From assembly GCA_018829565.1 (NCBI GenBank), contig JAHJTW010000077.1, positions 1-34,251 on the forward strand: a stretch of 34,251 nt of DNA, given 5' to 3'. Shown one piece after another: positions 26,375 through 34,251 of the stretch (its first letter is position 1; the number at the start of each line of letters is the position of its first letter). The notes under the pieces were generated by a model. The model was not told the origin of the DNA. It saw only the letters and a program-made list of their open reading frames with translations, and ran no database searches. This DNA is from a bacterium (GTDB lineage Bacteria > Krumholzibacteriota > Krumholzibacteriia > LZORAL124-64-63). The translations under genes were made by a program, and so were the position numbers.

Positions 26375-26524
26375 GCCGCCCGCTCCTGATGAATACCAGG
26401 ACGGGACCGGGATCCTGAACCGCTCCGTCCCCCATCTGAGGGGGCCAGCTACGGTGAGAGGGCGGACCTCTGCTTGGATGCACGGAACGGCTTTCCCAGG
26501 CCCTTCCGCGTGCAATCGCGTAAT

Positions 26525-28444
26525 CTAGTGCTTTTCGGCAATTCCGTCAAGGAGATCCTGGGCCACCTGGTCCACCTTGCGCCCGCCCTGGTCGCCCAGG
26601 TGCCGGATCCGCAGGGAGACCTCGTCGTTCTCCATCTCCCGGCCTCCCACGATGAGCATCCAGGGGATCCGCAGGAGCTCCGCCTCCCGGATCTTGAATC
26701 CGATCTTCTCGTCCCGGACGTCGGACCCCGCCCGGATCCCGGCCGCCTTGAGCCGCCCGACCACCGCTTCGGCGTAGGCGTGCTGGTCCCGGCTGACCGA
26801 GAGCACCCTGGCCTGCTCGGGCGCCAGCCACAGGGGGAAGTCCCCGGCGAAGTGCTCGGTCAGGATGCCGATGAAACGCTCCAGGGAGCCCATGATGGCC
26901 CGGTGGACCATGTAGACGTACTTCTTCTCGCCGTCGCGGTCGGTGAAGGTCACGTCGAACCGGCGGGGCAGGTTGAAGTCGAACTGGACGGTGCTGGCCT
27001 GCCAGCGGCGCCCCAGGGCGTCGATCAGCTTCACGTCGATCTTGGGGCCGTAGAAGACGGCCTCCCCCTCTTCCCTGGTGTACTCCAGCCCGTGGATCTC
27101 CAGGGCCCGGACCAGGGAGGCCTCGGCGGCGGCCCATTCCTCGTCCGAACCGGCGTACTTCGCCTTGTTCTCCGGATCCCGGACCGAAAGCTCCACCTTG
27201 AAGTCGTCGAATCCGAACCGGCCCAGGATGATCTTGACCAGGTCGAGGCAGGCCGAGACCTCGTCCTCGAGCTGCTCGGGCGTGCAGAAGATGTGGGCGT
27301 CGTCCTGGGTGAAGCCGCGGACCCGGAACAGCCCGTGCAGGGTCCCGCTGCCCTCGGCGCGGTAGACGGTCCCCAGTTCGGCGTAGCGGACGGGCAGGGA
27401 CTTGTAGCCCCGCGACATGCGCTTGAACATGAGGATGTGCCCGGGGCAGTTCATGGGCTTGACCACGTACTGCCGCCCCTCCTGCTCGAACACGTACATG
27501 TCGTCCCGGTAGAACTGCATGTGGCCCGAGGTTTCCCAGAGCCCCGCCTGGGAGATGTGCGGCGTGGTCACGGTCACGTAGCCGCGCTCCCGGTGGACGG
27601 CCTTCCAGTAGTCGATGATCTGCTCGCGCAGGATGTCGCCGCGGGGGAACCAGAAGCTGAGTCCGGGACCCGCCTCGTCCATGATCCCGAACAGATCGAG
27701 TTCGCGCCCCAGCTTGCGGTGGTCCCGCTTCTTGGCTTCCTCCAGCATCTCCAGGTGGGCGTCCAGGTCCTTCTTCTTGAAGAACGAGGTCCCGTAGATG
27801 CGCTGGAGCATGGGCTGGCTGCTGTCGCCGCGCCAGTAGGCCCCGGCCAGGCTCAGGAGCTTGAAGGCCTTGAGTTCGGAAGTGTCCGGGGCGTGCGGCC
27901 CCTCGCACAGATCGACGAAATCCCCCATGCGATAGATGGAGAGCTGCTCCTCGCCCAGGTTGGCGATCTGGTCCAGCTTGTAGGGCTGGCCCTCGAACAG
28001 CGCCTCGGCCTCGGCCCGGGTGACCTCCTCCCGCACGATGGGGACCTTGGTCCGGGCCAGCTCGGCCATGCGGGCCTCGATCTTCGCGAGATCCGCCTCG
28101 CTGAAGGGTTCCTCCCGGTCGAAGTCGTAGTAGAATCCGTTCTCGATGTCCGGCCCGAAGGCGAACCGGGTGCCGGGGAAGAGATCCTGGACGGCCCAGG
28201 CGAGCAGGTGGGCGGTGGAGTGGCGCAGGGCGGACAGGCCCTCGTCCCCGGAGCGGGTCAGGACCGTGAGGGCGCCCCCGCGGCGGGCGGGCTCGGCCAG
28301 CGGATGGTAGACGCCGTCCACGGCCACCGCCAGGGCGTTGCGGTAGAGGCCTTCACCGATCCGACGCACCGCCTCCCCGTAGGGGCTGCCTTCCTCGATC
28401 TCGAGGTTCTGACCGTCGGGCAGGGTCATCGTCAATGCTGCCAT
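26525..28444 (-). CDS. thrS: Threonyl-tRNA synthetase
   Basis: TGS domain MTLPDGQNLEIEEGSPYGEAV, HSTAHLLAWAVQDLFPG, MNCPGHILMFK, VRGFTQDDAHIFC; ATG after gaggtgg. Confidence 0.97.
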   Translation of the reverse strand: MAALTMTLPDGQNLEIEEGSPYGEAVRRIGEGLYRNALAVAVDGVYHPLAEPARRGGALTVLTRSGDEGLSALRHSTAHLLAWAVQDLFPGTRFAFGPDIENGFYYDFDREEPFSEADLAKIEARMAELARTKVPIVREEVTRAEAEALFEGQPYKLDQIANLGEEQLSIYRMGDFVDLCEGPHAPDTSELKAFKLLSLAGAYWRGDSSQPMLQRIYGTSFFKKKDLDAHLEMLEEAKKRDHRKLGRELDLFGIMDEAGPGLSFWFPRGDILREQIIDYWKAVHRERGYVTVTTPHISQAGLWETSGHMQFYRDDMYVFEQEGRQYVVKPMNCPGHILMFKRMSRGYKSLPVRYAELGTVYRAEGSGTLHGLFRVRGFTQDDAHIFCTPEQLEDEVSACLDLVKIILGRFGFDDFKVELSVRDPENKAKYAGSDEEWAAAEASLVRALEIHGLEYTREEGEAVFYGPKIDVKLIDALGRRWQASTVQFDFNLPRRFDVTFTDRDGEKKYVYMVHRAIMGSLERFIGILTEHFAGDFPLWLAPEQARVLSVSRDQHAYAEAVVGRLKAAGIRAGSDVRDEKIGFKIREAELLRIPWMLIVGGREMENDEVSLRIRHLGDQGGRKVDQVAQDLLDGIAEKH

Positions 28445-28511
28445 GATCAATCCACCTCACGCCCCTGCGGGGCATCCGTCGGCCGCCGCTTCAGGTGCGG
28501 GGCCATCATCC

Positions 28512-28546
28512 AAAAAAGGCCCGCGGCCGGGAAGCGGCATCGGGCC
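28512..28546 (-). terminator. Intrinsic terminator downstream of tRNA-Val
   Basis: Minus strand GGCCCG...CGGGCC followed by TTTTTT. Confidence 0.6.
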
Positions 28547-28567
28547 TGGGCTGCGAAAAAAATGCGG

Positions 28568-28646
28568 TGGTGGGCGATACAAGACTCGAACTTGTGACCT
28601 CTTGTCTGTCAAACAAGCGCTCTAACCAAAACTGAGCTAATCGCCC
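28568..28646 (-). tRNA. tRNA-Val (anticodon GAC), CCA encoded
   Basis: Minus strand gggcgat/atcgccc acceptor, cttgt-ttgacag-acaag anticodon arm, gttcgagtc T-loop. Confidence 0.92.
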
Positions 28647-28658
28647 ACCGTGGCGGGT

Positions 28659-28687
28659 AAATAAACAGCATTTCCCGCCCATGTCAA
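28659..28687 (-). promoter_or_regulatory. Predicted promoter of tRNA-Val
   Basis: Minus strand TTGACA - 17 nt - TTATTT. Confidence 0.6.
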
Positions 28688-28710
28688 AGGAAAACCGCGG
28701 GGCCCGGCAA

Positions 28711-29565
28711 TCAGGTCAGGTAGTCCACAAGCCGTTCTCCGAAACCATGCTGGCGCATCTTGCTCAGGGCCTGGTTGCGGATCTGACGCACCCGCTCCCG
28801 GGAGAGGTTGATGTCCTGACCGATGGTCTCCAGGGAGGCCGTCTCCTCGGTCCCGATCCCGTAATACCGCATGACGATGTCCCTCTCCCGGCGGGAGAGC
28901 AGGGACATGGCGCCGGCGAGCTCCTGCTCGAGTTCATCGGTCACGAACCCCTGGTAGGGGTTCTTTTCCTCGGGATTGGACAGGGTGTCGGCCAGGGTCA
29001 CGTCATCGTCATACATGGGCTGGTCGAGGCTCATCAAGGGGCGGCTGGCCGCCCGGATCTGCCCCAGCTTCCGGGGGTCGAGGCTCATGGCCTCGGCGAT
29101 CTCATCCTCGTCGACCTGGCGGTGGTGCTTCTGCTCGAGGGCCTGGCCCATCCGCTTGATCTTCTGGGCCTGCTGCGACCGGTTGATGGGCAGGCGGACC
29201 GTGTTGGTCTGCTCGGCGATGGCCTTCTGGATGGCCTGGCGGATCCACCAGACGGCGTAGGAGATGAACCGGAACTCGCGGCGCTCGTCGAACCGCTTCG
29301 CGGCGGTGATCAGGCCGATGTTGCCCTCGGCGATGAGGTCCATGTAGCTGAGTCCCTGGTTCAGGAACTTCTTGGCGACGCTCACGACGAAGCGCAGGTT
29401 GGAGTTGACCAGCCTGTCGAGGGCTTCCTTGTCCCCTTCGCGGATCCGACGGGCCAGTTCGAACTCCTCCTCCCTGGTCAGGAGACGGTGCTTCCCGATG
29501 GTGTGCAGATAATGCTGCAGGCTGGGATCTTCCCGACGATCACTGCTGAGTTCGACTTCGTACAC
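28711..29565 (-). CDS. RNA polymerase sigma factor, RpoD/SigA type without a long N-terminal region
   Basis: NLRFVVSVAKKFLNQGLSYMDLIAEGNIGLITAAKRFDERREFRFISYAVWWIRQAI; region 4 LSRERVRQIRNQALSKMRQ; GTG start after gggagg. Confidence 0.93.
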   Translation of the reverse strand: MYEVELSSDRREDPSLQHYLHTIGKHRLLTREEEFELARRIREGDKEALDRLVNSNLRFVVSVAKKFLNQGLSYMDLIAEGNIGLITAAKRFDERREFRFISYAVWWIRQAIQKAIAEQTNTVRLPINRSQQAQKIKRMGQALEQKHHRQVDEDEIAEAMSLDPRKLGQIRAASRPLMSLDQPMYDDDVTLADTLSNPEEKNPYQGFVTDELEQELAGAMSLLSRRERDIVMRYYGIGTEETASLETIGQDINLSRERVRQIRNQALSKMRQHGFGERLVDYLT

Positions 29566-29762
29566 GTCGCTTCCTCCCGTCTATTCGCCCGGAGGGCTTC
29601 CGCCCGTTCCCGGCGACTTTACTTGACCTTGAAGGTCAAATTATCCGATGGACATTCGAATCCATTCATACGCCGGATCTCGTCGAGAAGTTCCAGGTTC
29701 CGGCGCCCAAGCTCGGTCGGTCGCTTGCGGGTGACTCGGGTCGGGATTTAATGTGAACCAAA

Positions 29763-29791
29763 AGAGTAATATTTTCCTCTTTCCCGGTCAA
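29763..29791 (-). promoter_or_regulatory. Possible promoter of the sigma factor gene
   Basis: Minus strand TTGACC - 17 nt - TACTCT in an AT-rich stretch. Confidence 0.35.
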
Positions 29792-29849
29792 CCTCTATTT
29801 TCAAAATTTTCAACCCGTTTGCGAACAATGACTTGAGGATGTTTCAACC

Positions 29850-29876
29850 GGGGTGCAGAGCGGACTCAAGCACCCC
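29850..29876 (-). terminator. Hairpin after dnaK
   Basis: Minus strand GGGGTGC...GCACCCC 25 nt after the dnaK stop; weak T tract. Confidence 0.4.
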
Positions 29877-29900
29877 AGTTTACCACGTTTTTGAAAACAA

Positions 29901-31829
<1,929 letters not shown>

Positions 31830-31911
31830 GACAGACTCCTTGCGAGTGTGGGAGGTTCCAGAATGTTCGGGTAGACAATTACAAGGCACATGCCAGAAGC
31901 CGGGTTCAGGT

Positions 31912-31941
31912 ATCATATATTAAAATCTTTTAGCAGAACAA
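31912..31941 (-). promoter_or_regulatory. Possible dnaK promoter
   Basis: Minus strand TTGTTC - 18 nt - TATGAT, AT-rich. Confidence 0.35.
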
Positions 31942-32024
31942 CTTAGATCAAGAAGACACGGATGGCGGATGACGGACAGAAATGGCAGTCACTGTCAGTA
32001 TGTCATTTTGTCTCTTTTTCGCGC

Positions 32025-32993
32025 CTATTTGTCGTGACTGGTGGTTTCCCGGAAACCCTTCCGGAAACAGCCGAGGATGACGAATCCCATGACCTTGCAA
32101 TAAAGGGGGAAGGCCACCGGACGCCGGTTCCCCCTGGTAGGCCAGCCGGCAACCAGGCGCTCCGCCCAGCCCGGCAAGGGCCCGTCGAGCAGAGCCCGCA
32201 GCAAACGGGTCCCCGGGCCTGGTTCGCATCCGGGCGCGTCGAGAACGGCGCCCAGGCGCATCTCCCCGATCCGGCCCGGGTGGAGCCTGGCCAGCCGGGG
32301 CAGGGTGTGGCCGCCGCACTCGATCTTCTTGGCCAGGTATTCTTCCAGGGAATGATGATGGATGTGGACCGGCACCGGACGGGTCAGCGCGTGGAACCGC
32401 AGGCCGGCGAGGTCCTCGAGTCTGAACGCCAGTTCCATGTCCTCGAATCCGTAGCCGGAGAACTCCTCGTCGAATCCGCCGATCCCCAGGAAGGCCTCCC
32501 GGGGCACGCCGGCGTTCTGGGTCACGAAGTAACGCGCGGGGGCCACCCCTGCGGGCAGGCGGGCCACGCCCCGGGTGTCCAGGTAATGGAAATGCGGCGC
32601 GTCGATCAGGTCGGAATCGGTCACGGCGAAGCCGATGGTCCCGAGATCCGGACGCCCGCGGACGAGCTGCAGGTGGGCGGCCAGCAATCCGTCCGGGGCC
32701 ATGATGTCGTCATCGAGGAAGACCAGAAACCGGCCGCGGGCGGCCCGGGCGCCCAGGTTCCTGGCGCGGGCCCTGCCCACGTTTTCCGGCGGGGTCACCA
32801 CCGTCAGGTGGACGGGGAACGTCCTCGCCAGTTCCTCGAGGCGACCGCCCGTCCCGTCGGTGCTCCCGTCGTCGACCACCACGACCTCCCAGCGGACGCC
32901 GGGGCCGGGATCCTGCCGGCCGAGGGCCTCGAGGGTCCGGGCCAGGAGGGCCTGCTTGTTGTGGGTGGGGATGACGACCGAGAGATCCATCAC
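32025..32993 (-). CDS. Family 2 glycosyltransferase
   Basis: MDLSVVIPTHNKQALLARTLEAL, VVVDDGSTDGT, FLVFLDDDIM. Confidence 0.92.
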   Translation of the reverse strand: MMDLSVVIPTHNKQALLARTLEALGRQDPGPGVRWEVVVVDDGSTDGTGGRLEELARTFPVHLTVVTPPENVGRARARNLGARAARGRFLVFLDDDIMAPDGLLAAHLQLVRGRPDLGTIGFAVTDSDLIDAPHFHYLDTRGVARLPAGVAPARYFVTQNAGVPREAFLGIGGFDEEFSGYGFEDMELAFRLEDLAGLRFHALTRPVPVHIHHHSLEEYLAKKIECGGHTLPRLARLHPGRIGEMRLGAVLDAPGCEPGPGTRLLRALLDGPLPGWAERLVAGWPTRGNRRPVAFPLYCKVMGFVILGCFRKGFRETTSHDK

Positions 32994-34135
32994 GAAGCTC
33001 CGGGCGAACGGGTGAGCGCAGGCACGCCGACGTCGTCGGGAAATCCCCCGTCCCCGCCGGTCAGGGCCGCGAAGATGCGGTCGACGTGCAGCATGTTGGC
33101 CTCGAACCCGGCATGCCGGCGCGCCGTTTCCAGGGCCTTCTCCCCCAGAGCGCCGCGAAGTCCGGGGTCGCGCGCCAGGGCCAGCATCGCGCCCTGGAGC
33201 CCGCCGACGTCCCGCGGGGCGACCACCAGACCGGACCGCCCGTCAGTGATCCACTCGCACGCCGAGGGCAGGTCCGAAACGATGCAGGCGCATCCGCAGG
33301 CCATGGCTTCCAGGAGGCTGACCGCCGTGGCGTCCACCGAGGGCACCGAGATGAAGACGTCGCAGGCCTGCAGGGCCGTGGCGAATTCGGGATGCGGCAA
33401 CCGGCCCACCATGCGCATCACCGGTTCGATGCCGGCGGCGGCGGCCCGGCGCCGGAAGGGTTCGGGATCGCCCTCGTAACCCGAGAACAGGAACCGGGCC
33501 CGCGGTTCGACCTTCGTCATCGCCGCCGCGGCGGCGATGACGGTGTCGATGTTGTAATAGGGCTGGGTGTAGCTGCGCGGGGAGAAGAAGACGACCTGGT
33601 CGTCGGCGAATCCCCGGGACCGGCGCCACTCGACGGCGTCGGCGGGCCGGAAACGATCGAAGTCCACGCCCCACAGGACCCGGAAGCTGCGCCGCGGGTC
33701 GGCGCCCAGCCGGGACGCCGCCTGGAGGATGTCCAGCGAATCCCCGGTCAGCGCCGCGCAGGAGGCGAGCGCCCTCCTCGCCAGGTGGTTCTTCAAGCGG
33801 TTCTCGAAGGGCGTGACGTAGACGTCGTCGCCCCAGACCGTCAGCACGTTGGGCTGGAATCCCGAGAAGTGTCCCCAGTAGCCGTAGCCGGTGAGGAAGT
33901 GCGTGTTGAGCAGATCGGGTCCGATGCGTTCCAGGGCGGACTTGACCTTGCGCAGCGAGAGCAGGTATCGCCAGGGCTTGGGCCCGAAGGTGCTCCCGAC
34001 GTCGTGGACCTCGACGTCCGCGACCGGCCCGGGCTGCACGGTCAGCAGATGACATTCGTGGCCGCGGGCCGCGAACCACCGGATCCAGCGCTCGGTATGG
34101 ATGTGGCGGCCGATGGAGAGGAAAGCCAGGCGCAA
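32990..34135 (-). CDS. Family 4 glycosyltransferase
   Basis: LRLAFLSIGRHIHTERWIRWFAARGHECHLLTV, ISVPSVDATAVSLLEAMACGCACIVSDLPS; TTG start after aggag; 4 nt overlap with the GT2 gene. Confidence 0.88.
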   Translation of the reverse strand: MRLAFLSIGRHIHTERWIRWFAARGHECHLLTVQPGPVADVEVHDVGSTFGPKPWRYLLSLRKVKSALERIGPDLLNTHFLTGYGYWGHFSGFQPNVLTVWGDDVYVTPFENRLKNHLARRALASCAALTGDSLDILQAASRLGADPRRSFRVLWGVDFDRFRPADAVEWRRSRGFADDQVVFFSPRSYTQPYYNIDTVIAAAAAMTKVEPRARFLFSGYEGDPEPFRRRAAAAGIEPVMRMVGRLPHPEFATALQACDVFISVPSVDATAVSLLEAMACGCACIVSDLPSACEWITDGRSGLVVAPRDVGGLQGAMLALARDPGLRGALGEKALETARRHAGFEANMLHVDRIFAALTGGDGGFPDDVGVPALTRSPGAS

Positions 34136-34171
34136 GATCGACTCCTGATCTGGACCGGGGCGGCGGGACGA

Positions 34172-34251
34172 TGGTGCCGGGAGCCGGTTTCGAACCGGCA
34201 CGAAGCAACGCTTCGAGGGATTTTAAGTCCCTTGCGTCTACCAATTCCGCC
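34172..34251 (-). tRNA. tRNA-Leu (anticodon TAA), 5' end cut by the window edge
   Basis: Minus strand ggcggaattggtagacgc, aggga-cttaaaa-tccct, long variable arm, tcccggcacca. Confidence 0.88.

Noticed and set aside
26280-26483. Leader peptide candidate with FFF before infC
   Set aside because: The Phe codons come from the terminator T tract; no convincing RBS, and it overlaps the infC start.
31830-31960. CIRCE or sigma32-type element for dnaK
   Set aside because: No TTAGCACTC/GAGTGCTAA pair and no CTTGAAA...CCCCAT pair with acceptable spacing.

Overview
The window is high-GC bacterial chromosome, mostly housekeeping genes on the minus strand. I saw no CRISPR array, transposon or phage module. 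The minus-strand core reads: dnaK; a short RpoD-type sigma factor; tRNA-Val; thrS; infC-rpmI-rplT-pheS-pheT; a ZapB-like coiled coil; zapA; a probable 6S RNA; rny; folD; ispA; a divergent PAP2 (DUF212) protein; dxs; nadK; recN; tRNA-Arg. The left part holds a COG2426-type membrane protein, apt, two plus-strand tRNAs, holA, an LptE-like lipoprotein and a surface-polysaccharide cluster (NtrC-type regulator, divergent sugar transferase, flippase-like membrane protein, WbpP-like epimerase, WbpA-like dehydrogenase). The right edge has GT2 and GT4 glycosyltransferases and a truncated tRNA-Leu. I did not find a clear new defence or mobile system. The strongest second-look items are: a probable AUC start codon for infC, with a terminator/antiterminator-like leader upstream; an unannotated 6S RNA overlapping the zapA stop codon; a PAP2-family protein with a degraded catalytic motif inside the isoprenoid operon; a sugar transferase that has lost half of its Asp-Glu dyad; and several palindromes placed on predicted promoters. 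Taxonomy is not determined; gene order and composition would fit an uncultured FCB-like lineage, but this is a guess.
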